A DNA stretch of 64,000 nucleotides, taken from Unio delphinus. Its lineage: Eukaryota; Mollusca; Bivalvia; Unionida; Unionidae. Shown one piece after another: positions 1-13,620 of the stretch. Positions within the stretch are counted from its first letter, which is position 1; every line of letters begins with the position of its first letter. The position numbers and the translations under genes are program-made. A model generated the notes under the pieces. The model was not told where the DNA came from. It did not search any database and worked only from the letters and a program-made list of their open reading frames with translations. The stretch spans positions 16,864,001 to 16,928,000 of the forward strand of contig JAQISU010000179.1 of assembly GCA_029339505.1 (NCBI GenBank), in the 5' to 3' direction.

Positions 1-90
1 ATATTGCCATATATTATTCCGACTACATTTTATTGATTTATATTTAAATAATCAAATTTAATCTGATAAATGACAATGCTATAATTTCAG

Positions 91-650
91 AGTCTGGCAT
101 GAAAGTTGTGGATATTGGTTGTGCCTCAGCTAACATTTCTGGTGCTATTGCCAAACTTTTCCCGAATTCCACCTTTACTGGCCTCGAGTATACAGAATCG
201 GGGGTAGAGAGAGCAAAAGAGAACGTCCGCCAGAAAGGGATCACGAATATGACAATAGAACAAGGAGACGCTCTGAATCTCCCTGATTCCTGGACAGAGC
301 AGTTTGATTGGGTGTTTGTTTATGATGTCATACACGATCTTCCGGACCCGAAGAAAGCCTTTTCAGAAATAAGACGGATCCTGAAAGATGGTGGCAGATT
401 TTGGGTATTTGAAACTAATGCGCACAGCACACACGCTGACAATGTCGGGAATAATGACGCCGCCATGTTTTATACACAGAGCATGCTTCTTTGCCTGCCA
501 TCGAGTATGTTATATCCACCCTATGTCGGATACGGTACATGCTGGGGTATCGAAGAATGCGAGAAGGCCCTGGTAGAATCAAATCTAAAAGTTATAAAAT
601 CGAAAACAGCCAATTATGGGGCCGACCATTTGTTTGCCTGCGTTAAATAG
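91..650 (+). CDS. SAM-dependent methyltransferase, last exon (partial)
   Basis: The exon follows a pyrimidine-rich AG acceptor ending at 90, and its frame is open from base 93 to a TAG at 648-650; the first Met at 99 is probably internal, because the fold starts upstream. The class I methyltransferase signature is clear: motif I VVDIGCASANIS (SAM-binding glycine loop), an acidic end of strand 2 (GLEYTE), GDALNLP, then DVIHDLPDP and a post-motif ILKDGGRFWVFE segment. The C-terminal part (LVESNLKVI...ADHLFACVK) completes the Rossmann sheet. Proteins of this layout resemble the Rv2258c-like methyltransferase group found in many invertebrates; the substrate is unknown. The N-terminal exons lie left of the window. 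Confidence 0.8.
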
Positions 651-2145
651 TTTGCGGTGAATATAGTGAGTTAATCTCCAAAATATTAACAGAGACTGGG
701 GATTGAGATTAGACATTTTCATTTGGAAAAATATACATAAGTTTTGGCAACAGGATATCCGAGCTTTTTATATCTTGAAGATGAATGAAACTGGATCATG
801 CCTAGACTTTCCAATATGGTGGAGGGGGTAATTGATTTCGAATGAACCCGATGTTAAAAGCACTTCCTTGATTGATCAACTTAATTATGCTTACAAGACT
901 TCGATATTTATTCATTCAGAATACAAAATTGACGAATATCAATGTTTTTATGCGGTCATTGTCGAAATATGTTGGATTCTAACGAACTGCCTCTACCACT
1001 CACTTTCTTTAACAACAACTGTCCCTCAAATATGAATATTGTGCCATAATATAGTGGGCTCAATGTTTCTATGTGCAACTCTTAGTTGATGCAAGTAGCT
1101 ACACGTGCTTATAGTCGCAACTATTATTCACTGAACTAAATGTATGTATTATATATTGTCTTATACCAGACGAGTATTTCAATGTTTGCGGTAAATGAAA
1201 GTGTGTTTGAACGTCTTCATGTTCACACATTTATAACAGTGAAAAACCGACAAAGTAAAATGATGCGGTGGAAAAGCACTGTAGTTGTGTCATGACCAAA
1301 TATTCCATATCCGTCATATAATATAATCGATTGCAAAATGTTTGAAATGCTGACGGTTTGCACATATATGGCATTGTTCGCTCACATGGCCGTACGGTCA
1401 CCTGAGCTTATAAAAAGTTCAGTCGTCCGCATTGCGTCGTACTTTCACGGTTGCTATTTGTAACTTTAACTCAAAAATCGCTCAACAAATCTGTTGCATA
1501 ATATGGCCACCGTTGCTTTAAAAAGATATAGAAAGCCGTTCAATAACGTTTCAAAATCCGCTTAGCAGAGTATGGTATAATTTTAAAGAAAACATTTTGC
1601 CATGTATGTTTTATATGGTTGCTGTCAATGCGCCGTCAAATATGGCCGCCATGATTAGACGCAGTAAAACTCAAATAACTTCTTCTCTAAAGCCATATTA
1701 CCGATATTGACCAAATGTGTATTCTACTGTTATGTAAATAATGCTGATTTGGAATCGAATATAACCACCGTTATTAGAAAGAAAAGATAATAGTAAACGC
1801 ATTCTCAGCAATTGCTCAGCAGAAGTTGACCAAATTCGACATTCGACATCCGGGCAGGAAGATCTTTCAATATGAATCATATGATATCGATTGGTTATTA
1901 AATGTGGCCGCTGTTACAAAATATATTAAAGACTTTAAACATTTTCTTTCCAAAATTTGCTCATAAGATTTTGATTCCATTTGTCAAAAAGCATCCTGGC
2001 GTAGATGCCGTTAAAAGTTCTTCAAAGGTACGGTTCTGCATTAAAAAAATTAAGCATTACCTGGAAGAAAATAATAAAGAGAAAAGCAAAACGAGGCAAA
2101 CAACAGCAGAAAGCTTAAATGATTTTCCAACACTGTTCCTCACTG
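651..2145. other. Gene-free AT-rich stretch
   Basis: This is 3' flank of the methyltransferase and intergenic DNA. Open frames here are short, lack domains and have no splice-supported context. No repeat family was recognised. Confidence 0.5.
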
Positions 2146-3188
2146 TGACAAAATCTGACAAAAGCCACTCAAACAATATTTAACAAAATCTGACAAAAAG
2201 CCACTCAAACAATATTTAACAAAATCTGACAAAAAGCCACTCAATAGTATTTGACAAAATCTGACAAAAAGCCACTCAAACAATATTTAACAAAATCTGA
2301 CAAAAAGCCACTCAATAGTATTTGACAAAATCTGACAAAAAGCCACTCAAACAATATTTTCTAAAAATCTGACAAAAAGCCACTCAATAGTATTTGACAA
2401 AATCTGACAAAAAGCCACTCAAACAATATTTAACAAAATCTGACAAAAAGCCACTCAATAGTATTTGACAAAATCTGACAAAAAGCCACTCAAATAGTAT
2501 GTGACAAAATCTGACAAAAGCCACTCAAACAATATTTAACAAAATCTGACAAAAAGCCACTCAAATAGTATTTGACAAAATCTGACAAAAAGCCACTCAA
2601 ACAATATTTAACAAAATCTGACAAAAAGCCACTCAAATAGTATTTGACAAAATCTGACAAAAAGCCACTCAAACAATATTTAACAAAATCTGACAAAAAG
2701 CCACTCAAACAGTATTTAACAAAATCTGACAAAAAGCCACTCAATAGTATTTGACAAAATCTGACAAAAAGCCACTCAAACAGTATTTAACAAAATCTGA
2801 CAAAAAGCCACTCAATAGTATTTGACAAAATCTGACAAAAAGCCACTCAAACAGTATTTGACAAAATCTGACAAAAAGCCAATCAAACAGTATTTGACAA
2901 AATCTGACAAAAAGCCACTCAAACAGTATGTGACAAAATCTGACAAAAGCCACTCAAACAATATTTAACAAAATCTGACAAAAAGCCACTCAATAGTATT
3001 TGACAAAATCTGACAAAAAGCCACTCAAACAGTATTTGACAAAATCTGACAAAAAGCCAATCAAACAGTATTTGACAAAATCTGACAAAAAGCCACTCAA
3101 ACAGTATTTGACAAAATCTGACAAAAAGCCACTCAAACAGTATTTGACAAAATCTGACAAAAAGCCACTCAAACAATATTTGACAATT
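2146..3188. repeat. 35/36-bp minisatellite, about 29 units
   Basis: A direct tandem repeat with the core CAAAATCTGACAAAAAGCC followed by ACTCAAACAGTATTTGA or the shorter ACTCAATAGTATTTGA. The 36-bp units preserve frame, so long meaningless open frames appear on both strands. Unit variants (AACAATATTTAA, ATAGTATTTG, ACAGTATTTG) alternate in the left two thirds and become uniform at the right end. This suggests higher-order duplication followed by recent local expansion. No protein role is proposed. Confidence 0.9.
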
Positions 3189-4868
3189 TTACAGAAAGCA
3201 TCCCGATATAAACACATTTAAGTTTTGTGCGAATGATATGATGCAGTTTTACCTTCAAATATAACTGCTACTACTATTACTATTACTACTACTATTTTTA
3301 TTATACTACTTCTTTCATCATCATCTTCTTCCTCTTCTTCCTCGTCTTCTTATTAAATCTAAGGTTTTAAATGACTTTTAAAACACTCAGCAGAATTTGA
3401 CTAAATTTAATAAGAAGCAGCTTTATATGAAAGGCTTTTAAGGTTTTATGAAGACTGCTATAAAACATGGCTGCTGCTGTTAAACATAGAAGAAAACAAT
3501 AATACCTTTTCTTAAAAGCCCCATAAAAAAATTTGATATATTTTGACATAAAGTGTTCTAGTTTAAGAGCCTAAAACATCGGTGCCCATCGCTAAAAAAG
3601 GAAAACATTTACACAAGATCGGAAAAAAAACTTCAAAGAATTATTTGACCAACTCTTACAGAAATCATCCTGACACCGAGGGTTATATGTATTTGCCAAA
3701 TTTTATTGATGAGCAGTGAAATAAAGTTCAAGTAAAAAATATTGTAGAAGCCCTGAAACAGTTGTTTTAATAACATATGCAGCATTGAAAGAAATTTCTA
3801 CAGAAAGCATCCTAGTGTTTGATATTTTTGGGCAACAATAATGGATAGCTCTGACCTGTCAATCAAACTGGAGACATTATTTCTGACTAATAAAAAATAG
3901 CATCGATGGCATTCCTTAGTTTGGTTTTATTAGGCATGAGACTATACATAAACAGCAAGTTATGTCCTGCCAATTATTGTATTTTTACATGCTGACTTAA
4001 AATAAAACTTGCCTCTCACAAATTACTGATTTCATAACATCTAGAAAATAGCATGACATTAGTGAAGTAAGAAGAAAATGCGTTACACTGATAGGCGAAA
4101 AAGGATAAAAACGGATGTAAATATAACCCGGCCAACATGTCTGAAGTTGTTGTTTCGACTTGCCAATATTGTTTGTTTCTTTCTTAATAGGTTATTATAA
4201 ATGATCGTTTTACATGGGTCTAAGCTGTATTAAATTTACAGGTTTACCCGTTATTATTTGAAAATATTTTTTTCTTCAGTCTAGGGTACACGTTGAGTGG
4301 CAAATATAACGCAAAAACTCCCTTCAATCATTCAGGAAACTTTGTATACATTTTGTATTTATTATTTTAGTGCTTTTCTAAAAAAATAATTAAATTAATA
4401 ATCGATAATAAATACAAAATGTTGTATTGTAGATCAGAATACAAACTTTGTTTTTATTCTTACCTGACAATGACACACATACTATATACATTTAATAGAT
4501 GCGATTAAATAGCGAAAACTTTATATTAAAATGTGAAGGAAACAAACCATTGAAGTGATGCAAAAATGAATTCTGATTTATATAATGCATATGCTCAACT
4601 TGTCAAGAACAGAAAGGTTATGTTATGTTTGTCTTCTTCTATCTGAATGTTTTCTTAAGTTTATAAAGATGATCGTTCTTTCTTATAGACTGCCAGCAAA
4701 ACGGTGAAACCTTTACTTGATTTTCGCCATAGGAAATCAAAATTTGATGAATATAACCTTGTGTGTAGTAATATTTCAAGCTTTTCTTTATCACACATTA
4801 TTATGATTTGGCTGGGGTGCTCCCCATTATTTATTTAAATTATTATAGAAGTTACACCCAGGCTCAAT

Positions 4869-4871
<3 letters not shown>
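3189..4871. other. Gene-free stretch
   Basis: AT-rich DNA with trinucleotide-like runs (TACTATTACTAC and CTTCTTCCTC near 3265-3350). Nothing coding was recognised. Confidence 0.5.

Positions 4872-4920
<49 letters not shown>
4872..4920. repeat. (GA)n microsatellite
   Basis: An uninterrupted GA dinucleotide run of about 49 bp in gene-free DNA. Confidence 0.95.
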
Positions 4921-4923
<3 letters not shown>

Positions 4924-7900
4924 AAATACTGAGTACACAAAATGTAAAAGTCGACTAAATAAAAATTTAAAACAATTCATTAGTCAAATTATAATAATTA
5001 TCCAATCACTCTTCTTCCTCTCGACCAAATAACAGCTTATTGCATCATTTGATTTATGGTACGAGGTGCTTAACAGACTAGCCTTCGATTCACAATCGAC
5101 CTCTCCACTAGTATTTATTCCGTCTCCCTCCTAGAGACTCTCGACTAAAGTATACCGTAGGTCTGTCCCTTTAAAGCTTCCTTTACGAAGCTTTGTCTTT
5201 CTTATAATTTCCTAAGTTTCTATGCCTAATTACGAGTGTTTTCCCAGGATTATTGCTTTATCTTTCCAACACGATGTTTGGACAATTACTACGTTCCTAG
5301 CTCGAAAATACTAAACTAAATTCAGATTGAAAGGGTGATCTTACCCTCTTCTCAATTACGATTGAAAGTCGATTTCAATATAGAGGAAAATGCCCCAGAT
5401 CAGTATGTAAACGTGGTGAGTTACGACGCCTATATGGGTTCTTTGTTCGTGGACAAAGATTTCAACGTCCACGTGTGACTTTTCACCCCAACAAAGCTGG
5501 ATTATCGTGCCCTTATGAAAATCCACTATAGCCGCGGTGATTAACATATACACATTGCTTCTAATAATTTCTTTGTTCCCCTGACTTACACATTCGCGGA
5601 TGGAGCAACGTGAGCCCCAAAGCCTGAGAATAAAATCGGGACTTTAGTCCCCTAAAATTGCTTAAAATGCAAATGCGAGTAATAAAAGAACAAAATCATA
5701 GCAACGCTACACGCTTACTACGGTCACGAATATACACACAACATACCGGTTATCTACAGAGCGATATGTCATTTCAGCACTCCTACTCATGAAATCAGCG
5801 GTCACGTATCTGATCTGAATTTTGTACTGCTGTAAAAACAGCAAATCATTCGACAATTTCGTATGCGCGATAGTGGAGGGATTGGTGGTCAGTTTCCAAT
5901 ATGAAATTCCGTCTGTATAAGATCCGCTCGAACCGTTATATTCCGAACACGATTCCGAGGCATTCTCTCTCTCTCTCTCTCTGATACGGAGTAGTTCTTC
6001 TCGGCAGCAGACAAATTCCGACTGCCATACGCGACAGAAAAATCGTCACCTTGTGCTCTTGCAGGAGTACTGCTCCCTGTCCCGTGTCACATGAGTCAGT
6101 GCAAGAACACAATTTTAAAACATCTTCATTTAGTAACTAATGGCATTCTTAGTTTCTTAATCTTTCCTAGTGGTAACTAGTCTTGGTCTTTGTGTTACCG
6201 GTTTAGGCATTCGAGCAGAACAAGAACAAGACTCTCGTGTTGATTATGCTGAAAGTACTTGACGATTTTTAATTTTATTCAAACCGGTTACTGAAACAAC
6301 TAAACCTAACTCAACTTGAAAAAAATAGCTGAAAAGCCTGAGGAAACATTGATACTTTTACAAGTCACTTTGACCAATCAACAATCAGCGGCCCATCGTA
6401 TCAGTCAGCAACGCATGATCACCTGCTACTCTATCAGCAACACTCGTTAGCTATACGGTTGCAATGGTTCTGCTTTACAGCTGCTGTGGTCAACTTATAT
6501 TGTCAGCTCTGCAACTGGTACCACGTCGACTCAGATCACTCTGTTCACGGTGCTCTCATTTCAAATGCAACTTTGTATTGCCAATATAAAACTCTTGCTA
6601 AGTCACAATAAGAACAGAATATGTTTGCATTATAACATGTAGACCGAATCTACATAGAAAATATACCAAAATAAACGTGGAGTACAATCGTTATAATGTA
6701 TACACAAGGAATTCATAACTCACATACCTCTTCAGCTGAAGATTTGCAAGTCCTTAAAGTAGACCCCACTCAGTGACAAGACGGCTAGTAATATAATGAT
6801 TTCACCTACTGCGAGGCATTCATACACAGATAACATCCGTGCACTGGAAACATTCGGTTCTTCCCATCGAAAACACTTTGCACGTGCGGTATTGGATGAA
6901 CCGAACTCACTTTTTAGAAATATTGTGTAAGTTATATCGAAATCACCCTCGGGTATCGTTGCACACAAAAACGAAACCCGAGTACATGTATTTAATAAAT
7001 AAAAGGATTTATACAATTCCGTTACACCATATACAGATTTCAAATATCAGGCTTTCCGAGACCTTTTATTTGATACTGACTGAAAATCAGTTTAGAAAAT
7101 AAGCAGCTGTAAAATGCAGCAAAGGAAAATTCATAGACTAAATGGAAATAAACTAAATGCGAAAGAGAGAGGATTTTTCTTGTGTTACAATAGAGGAAAC
7201 AAACAGACTAGATCGAAAAAATCAAAAAGAGAAGTATTTACAGTTGTGGCAAAACAATATAATATTCTATATAGTAGTAATATAACTTGCATGTTGATAA
7301 TATAGTAGTCTCAATATATTTGCAGTTTGAAAGTAAATGTCACGCTACTTTGATCTCCTTGGCAACAACTAATAGTTGATTCTAGGTTGCAAACCTAACA
7401 AGTACATCATTTTATACTCATCGCAACTCATGTTAATACAAGAACGTGTTACCTCACGTTAACAAGGCCAACATCAAAAATACGTTTACCAAAATAAATT
7501 TTATGCGATGAAAATATCTTTGTTTGTTACATGCAAGTCATTCAACAGTGTTGATAACTATAGCAACCATTCGACACTGTTAAGTCTAGGAGAAGACCTA
7601 GACCACGGGTTAGATGACATTATAGCAGACTGGACTAAGTTGTGCAGTGTTGATGACAAGATTTGGTTCTGAAACTTATTAATGCATTTCATTGACAACG
7701 CGTACCAGACCTATCCTAATCCGTATATAAATGATTTCTATCAGAAAAGCAAAAGGGGTTTTTAATAATGATGGAAAGGATTATGTGGTAGGTAAGTAAA
7801 TTATAGATTAAAGATTTAGGCTTAACTAACGGAACAATGTACAAAAGTTTTATAAGGAATGTCAATACACATTCATTTTTCTGCAAGATACTAATGTTTT

Positions 7901-8799
7901 GCTGATGAAGGAATTTAGAAATAAACAAATAAGATCGTAAATCATGGTTGAACAGGTAGAAGATAGACAATCTATTGCGCAGTCTATTTTAACAACCAAT
8001 GACTGTTACAGAGGTTGATAGAGCTATTAATATCAGCAAAACAAGGCTAAGATACAGAGAAAATCAGCATGGTAAAACAGGTGCATTAGGACACTGTACA
8101 ATGCTGTTGTAGGTGAATGTCCTTCTGTTACCGAGTGACATAGTGTTGAAAATGAGTAGTATAATCAGATACAACTATCATTTTAGTGACACTTTTAAAC
8201 TTCAGTTACATTAAAAAACAACGTAACAAAAAGTGGTATCATAAAGGCCGACAGTTTGTGACAGTAATGCAAAATATTGTAGTAAAAAACGAAATGCAAA
8301 GGGATACAAGTCACATAGAGGAGTTATATGAGGTGTCCAGTGAATCTTGAAAACCATGGCAGCCAAAACTGAATGATGTCCGAGAGCTTTCTGAGAACCA
8401 AATAAAATACTAATATACTCTGGCATTACGTTTGTGAATGTTATTTTTAATTCGCAGCCTATGGATGTATTGTTTTTTCTTCAGTCACAATAATTAACTA
8501 ACAGTAGCTGCAAGATCAATACATAATCCTGAATACGTATGTGAAAATAACGCAGAGAGTTAAATACCACTATCGAAAATATCATTGTATAATGCATACC
8601 TAGAATAGAATTAATGACATGAAATTTCTTAGAAAACAATAGCGAGGTTAACACCGAATTGGCTGATTCTTCGCCTCAAAGTGTTTTATTTTTTCTTTAC
8701 ATTTTCTGTCGTCTAAATTGTTTTTCAATTACTGGATAGATTTAGCTCTAAATTGAAATATACATACATATCTAAATGTTCTTTTCAGTTATTTAATTA
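4921..8799. other. Gene-free stretch
   Basis: Only short open frames without recognisable domains are present; a short (CT)n run lies at 5964-5982. Part of 5000-6600 is less AT-rich and might be an old repeat, but no terminal repeats or coding remnants could be identified. Confidence 0.4.
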
Positions 8800-9628
8800 C
8801 CATTGAGTCATTTCATTTCTATTTATTTAATTACCATTGAGTTATTTAATTACATTGTCTTATTTAATTACCATTCAGTTATTTAATTTCCATTGAGTTA
8901 TTTAATTTCCAATCAGTTATTTAATTACCATTGAGTTATTAATTACCGTTGATTTTTTTTAATTACCATTCAGTTATTTAATTACCATTCAGTTATTTAC
9001 TTATACTAAGTTATTATATTACTATTCAGTTTTATTACCATTGAGTTATTTAATTACCATTGAGTTATTAATTACCGTTGATTTTTTTTAATTACCATTC
9101 AGTTATTTAATTACCATTCAGTTATTTAATTATATTAAGTTATTATATTACTATTCAGTTGTTTTATTACCATTGAGTTATTTAATTACCATTGAGTTAT
9201 TCAATTACCATTGAGTCATTTAATTACTATTCAGTTATTTAATTACCATTTAGTTATCAATTACCATTCAGTTAATTAATTACCATAAAGTTATTAATTA
9301 CCATTCAGTTATTAATTATCATTCAGTTATTTAATGGCCATTGAGTTATTTATTACCATTCAGTTATTTATTTACCATTCAGTTATTTAATTAACATTCA
9401 GTTATTTAATTACCATTCAATTATTAATTACTATTGAGTTATTTAATTACCATTGAGTTATTTAATTTCCATTCAGTTATTTAATTACCATTTAGTTATT
9501 AATTTCCATTCAGTTTTTAAATTACCATTCAGTTATTAATTACCATTGAGTTATTTAATTACCACTGAGTTTTTTAATTACATTTCAGTTTTTAATTACC
9601 ATTCAGTTATTTAATTACCATTCTTAAA
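8800..9628. repeat. AT-rich 18/19-bp minisatellite
   Basis: More than 40 degenerate copies of AGTTATTTAATTACCATTC or the form ending in G, mixed with a one-base-shorter variant (AGTTATTAATTACCATT). A larger block near 8910-9010 recurs near 9045-9135, so the array also grew by multi-unit duplication. Confidence 0.9.
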
Positions 9629-10627
9629 CTGTGAATTGGATGGTTAATTAAAAATAATTCTCATAGCAATTCAGTGCAAAATATTTCTTGAACAAAATTA
9701 CTGTCATAAATGAATATTGTAAATAAACAAAGGGATAAATGTTTAGCTGTGTTAACTTTTCCTTGTTAGAAACAGGATTGATGCACATTCCAGTAAAATT
9801 TCATGTTCGCGATCTGTACTATATTTCTTCCAAAAGAACTAACAAATTTTAGTTGAACTGAAATGATATTCTTGACCTGTTGTGTAGATTTTGCGTTTTA
9901 TGTCACTGAAACTATTTTGATATCTTACCCAACCAGTTGCAAAATATATATCTGCAGTCATATGAAACTTGTGATAATTTTGAATTTGATAGCTGATCCA
10001 TCCTTAGGCATACTGCCAACTGGGTAACCTACACAGGATCGTCTTAAGAGGTGTGTGATACTGGCGATGACCCTGACCACCAAGCCTTGAGAGGGGGAGG
10101 GGGCGCCATTGTACAGATTTTGCGGTATTTGTACCAAGTTGGGGCACAGAAAACTACACGCGCCCGGGCATAGTTTCGTCCAACGCAAACTTGTGACAGC
10201 CCTGTACGTACTCTAGAACAGTTTGTGTGTATATATGTGTTTATGTATCGTTATGAAATTCAAGCATTTCTTACACGTATATTTTTTAAATCTCATTTTT
10301 GTATATCTGTGTTGACGCCAATCTGGATAGACCTTTTATTCCAACATAACGGTATCCACAATGATTGTACTTGTTACGATACTTGTTCATTAATATGATC
10401 ATCATTTTAATGTGATTGGCGTCCTCAACTTTCACAGGACTAAATTCTCTAATTGTTAGTATCATTACTTTGTATGACTCGATGACATTGAAAACTTCAT
10501 AAAAATCATGAACGAATCTCTAAGTCTTTACATTAGGATTATGTTTTCATGTTGCCTTCTTAAACGTCCTAATTATGTCTTAGAACACGTATTAAACGAG
10601 GATAAGTTTTCTTCTTTATAGAATTGG

Positions 10628-10628
<1 letters not shown>
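9629..10628. other. Gene-free stretch
   Basis: No coding or repeat signal was recognised. A GC-richer patch at 10010-10200 has no identifiable product. Confidence 0.4.

Positions 10629-10659
<31 letters not shown>
10629..10659. repeat. (AC)n microsatellite
   Basis: A pure AC run, followed by ATCC-rich and CT-rich simple sequence. Confidence 0.95.
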
Positions 10660-10662
<3 letters not shown>

Positions 10663-10713
10663 CAATCCATCCACATCCATCCATCCATCTAACTCTATCT
10701 CTTTCTCTGTCTT

Positions 10714-10714
<1 letters not shown>

Positions 10715-10767
<53 letters not shown>
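10715..10767. repeat. (CT)n microsatellite
   Basis: A long CT dinucleotide run. Confidence 0.95.
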
Positions 10768-10770
<3 letters not shown>

Positions 10771-11070
10771 CTGTCTATCTAAACATTCTGTTGGATGGAT
10801 TGTGTCATCATATTTAATTGGTTGGTTGAGGTGAATACTTTAGTTGTATGTTCTAAAAACAGACGTTTTAAAGAAAGAACTTTCTGTTTACTTTTTTCTT
10901 TGTTTTGAGCTACTTGATGTGATGAGATCAGTGAGAGTTGTATTTCGAGTGCACCAGCTATTACACTGCCAGACCGTGGAGGAGTGTATAATGCTAGATG
11001 CGAACGTCTGCAGCTGGTGGGTGGGTGGGGGAGGGGAGGGGAAGCTACATGCGGACAAAACCGCGGATAA

Positions 11071-11072
<2 letters not shown>

Positions 11073-11114
<42 letters not shown>
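11073..11114. repeat. (GT)n microsatellite
   Basis: A pure GT run of about 42 bp. It creates spurious Val/Cys open frames. Confidence 0.95.
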
Positions 11115-11116
<2 letters not shown>

Positions 11117-12484
11117 GAAGACAGGCATTATCTGCAGACGTCCTTTATGGACAACCCATTTAGTTATTCCCTTAGCTCCCCTCCATCCAGTATCTTACAC
11201 ACCTCTTCCCACTGGTGGTCACGTGACAATCATTTTGAGTTTATCTGATTAGGTTACTTAGATCTTGTTTAAAAATGAGTATTAATATGCCCCAGGGTTT
11301 TGTCCATAATTAGGATTAACAGCAATAACCCTTGGTACAAGGCTCCTGGCTCTTGAGATCACATAAATATTCTATACAGTGTCGCTTTTTGTCTATGCCG
11401 TACAATTCTGGTACAACGTATAAAAATCTTGTTCATGTATTGATCGCGAATACATCCAGCGAGCTTGAGTGATTTAATGCCATAACCCTTAAATGTGAGT
11501 TCAAATTAAAATCTATATGACAATGCACATTGTTGAAAAGGCATATTGTAGGATAACATAAAAATCCAATGGAATATAGTTTCTGCATTCGAAAGAGTCA
11601 GATTATATTTTATTTGCATGAGCAAATATGAACGAGTTTTTCTGAGCTCTACTGCACGTAGTTAGGAGCGAAGAATTGCTCAGACAAAACGAGTTCATTT
11701 TTTCCTATGCAGTTTTATTATACATGTATACTCATTTTGCCTTTCTACTTTAGGCCGAATAATAAAAGGAACTTTAAGAAACAAAATGATTGCATTTCTG
11801 CTGGATCATAAATTGAACACACAGATCATAAATTAAATACACAGCCATAGTAACCGTATTCATGCACACATAGCACAACCCAGCGACCTTTGAACTTGGT
11901 AGCGTATCTCGCGTTCAGTGATTCGTTTAATAATAAGTATAATTTTGGTCTACTTACAAATGACATTTATAGTCATAATGTCAATGTAGGCGCCTTGAGC
12001 AAACTTTTTCAGTTGGCCTGGAATGCAGAGATTTGGTTTTCCAACTGAATTCTACATTTCTAGATGCAACTCCCTAGAGCTAAAAGCTGGGTCGATTCCA
12101 AACGACGTCCAAAGGGATGGAGTGACTGGTTTTGATGCAGTTACAGATTATTTCTGTTCTGTCATTAATAATTTTAAATCATAAGGAAGATAAAATATGA
12201 AATTATATAACTAAAACTCTTAAGAAGACGCAGGACTAAATAATATTCCTTTGGGAAAATCAAATTAATTTAGTCTTGCAGTACAGTAATTTATCGTTTG
12301 TGTATTCGAAACCTAACCTAACTGATGTTCAATTTCACGCAGTGGATCCGTTTTTTGAATCCATGTAATTATGATGTAGCAGAAATAAACACGTAAATTC
12401 ATTTGAAATAAATACAAGACGCAATAAGTAAAGTATATTTTTTGCTGTAGTTATTAGAGGCTATATATGACATATATTTGTATG
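11115..12484. other. Gene-free stretch
   Basis: No supported gene, RNA or repeat was seen. Confidence 0.4.
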
Positions 12485-12866
12485 CCTTATCACTTGCATG
12501 CAGGGGCCCCAGCCATTTCCAAGACCTGTACGATTTGTACGATAAATCAAAACGTTTAAAAAAAAAAAAAACATAAATGTAAAACGGTGAACATTGTAAA
12601 ACAGCTGGCGCATGGCAGCCGATTTTGCCAGCGGAAGATACTGCTTCATAGTCGTGTTGGCTTATTGGATGTGTGTATCACTTGCATGCAGGGGCCCCAG
12701 CCATTTCCAAGACCTGTACTCGTACGATTTGTACGATAAATCAAAACTTTAAAAAAAAAAACATAAATGTAAAACGGTGAACATTGTAAAACAGCTGGCG
12801 CATGGCAGCCGATTTTGCCAGCGGAAGATACTGCTTCATAGTCGTGTTGGCTTATTGGATGTGTGA
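12485..12866. repeat. Tandem duplication of about 190 bp, two units
   Basis: The segment beginning CACTTGCATGCAGGGGCCCC and ending near TTATTGGATGTGTG occurs twice in direct order (about 12485-12673 and 12677-12866). The copies differ mainly by a CTCGTA insertion and A-tract length, so the duplication is recent. Confidence 0.85.
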
Positions 12867-13006
12867 CTCTTGTTTTTCTAACAAAACCCGCTTTCTTCAG
12901 TTGCATTTTCATTTCAAAATTGGTAGTTGGATTGACTGGTAAAATTGGACGCCTCTAAAGGACATAGGATAGCCCTTGGCTTTAATATGCCATTCGATGT
13001 TGTGCT

Positions 13007-13009
<3 letters not shown>

Positions 13010-13070
<61 letters not shown>
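13010..13070. repeat. (GATA)n microsatellite
   Basis: About 15 GATA units. Confidence 0.95.
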
Positions 13071-13110
13071 CGTACACACATATGCGTCAGTTCAGTAAAG
13101 ATAGGAACCA

Positions 13111-13620
13111 TTCCGGTGGCCTAGTGGTTAGAGCTTTCGCCGCGGAAGCGGGAGGTCGTTGGTCCGATCCCCGGCCGGGTCATACCAAAGATTTACAATA
13201 TGGTACTAACAGTTGCCTCGCTTAGCTCTCAGCATTAAAAGGGTAATGTTATGACTGGTCGGCCTGGTATCAAGATAATGTGACTGGGCGGGACATCATG
13301 CCACATGTCTGCGGCATGATGCCCTAGTGCTAGACATCACTATAAACTGAGCGGCCCCGAGTGGCCGAGTGGTCTAAAGCGCTGTCCGTTACGGATCACT
13401 GCCATCTCACCTCTGTCTGCGTGGGTTCGAGTCTAAGATTCGGCTAATGTAGCTATGTGAGAAAGCTTGCCAGTAGCTTCTCGTGGGCGGGTGGTTCTTT
13501 CTGGGGTTTTCCTGGGTTCTTCCTCCACCAATAATACTGTCCGCCATGTATAGCCTATCGTGTGCTGAAAAATGGCGTTAAACCCTAAAAAACAACAGCA
13601 CTATAAACTGCTTCTCTGCA
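13111..13620 (+). mobile_element. tRNA-derived SINE, interrupted by a second SINE
   Basis: The head resembles a tRNA gene: an A-box-like TGGCCTAGTGGTTAG at about 13117 and a B-box-like GGTCCGATCC at 13161. The tRNA-unrelated body runs into CACTATAAACTG, where another SINE has entered; the tail resumes after 13598. It is not a functional tRNA, because the body does not close into a cloverleaf with a normal 3' acceptor arm. Confidence 0.7.
13350..13598 (+). mobile_element. tRNA-headed SINE (family with copies at 53.8 and 59.6 kb)
   Basis: The element begins GCGGCCCCGAGTGGCCGAG, with a class II (Ser/Leu-like) A box GTGGCCGAGTGGTCTAAAG and B box GGGTTCGAGTC. Its conserved body ends with CCGCCATGTATAGCC and TGAAAAATGGCGTTAAACCC. 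It is flanked by a perfect 12-bp duplication CACTATAAACTG at 13338-13349 and 13599-13610, so the insertion boundaries are firm. Pol III transcription with LINE-driven retroposition is the expected origin. Confidence 0.85.

Noticed and set aside
2146..3188. CRISPR-like array
   Set aside because: Units are contiguous tandem repeats without unique spacers, in a eukaryotic setting.
2490..3221. Long open frames on both strands with repeated residues
   Set aside because: They are by-products of 36-bp units, a multiple of three; stops vanish only where units are uniform.
5356..5553. Retroelement remnant near 5.4 kb
   Set aside because: Composition is mildly different, but no RT, integrase or terminal repeat motif could be pointed to.
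13111..13185. True tRNA gene
   Set aside because: A and B boxes are present, but the sequence continues into a SINE body with no proper acceptor arm.
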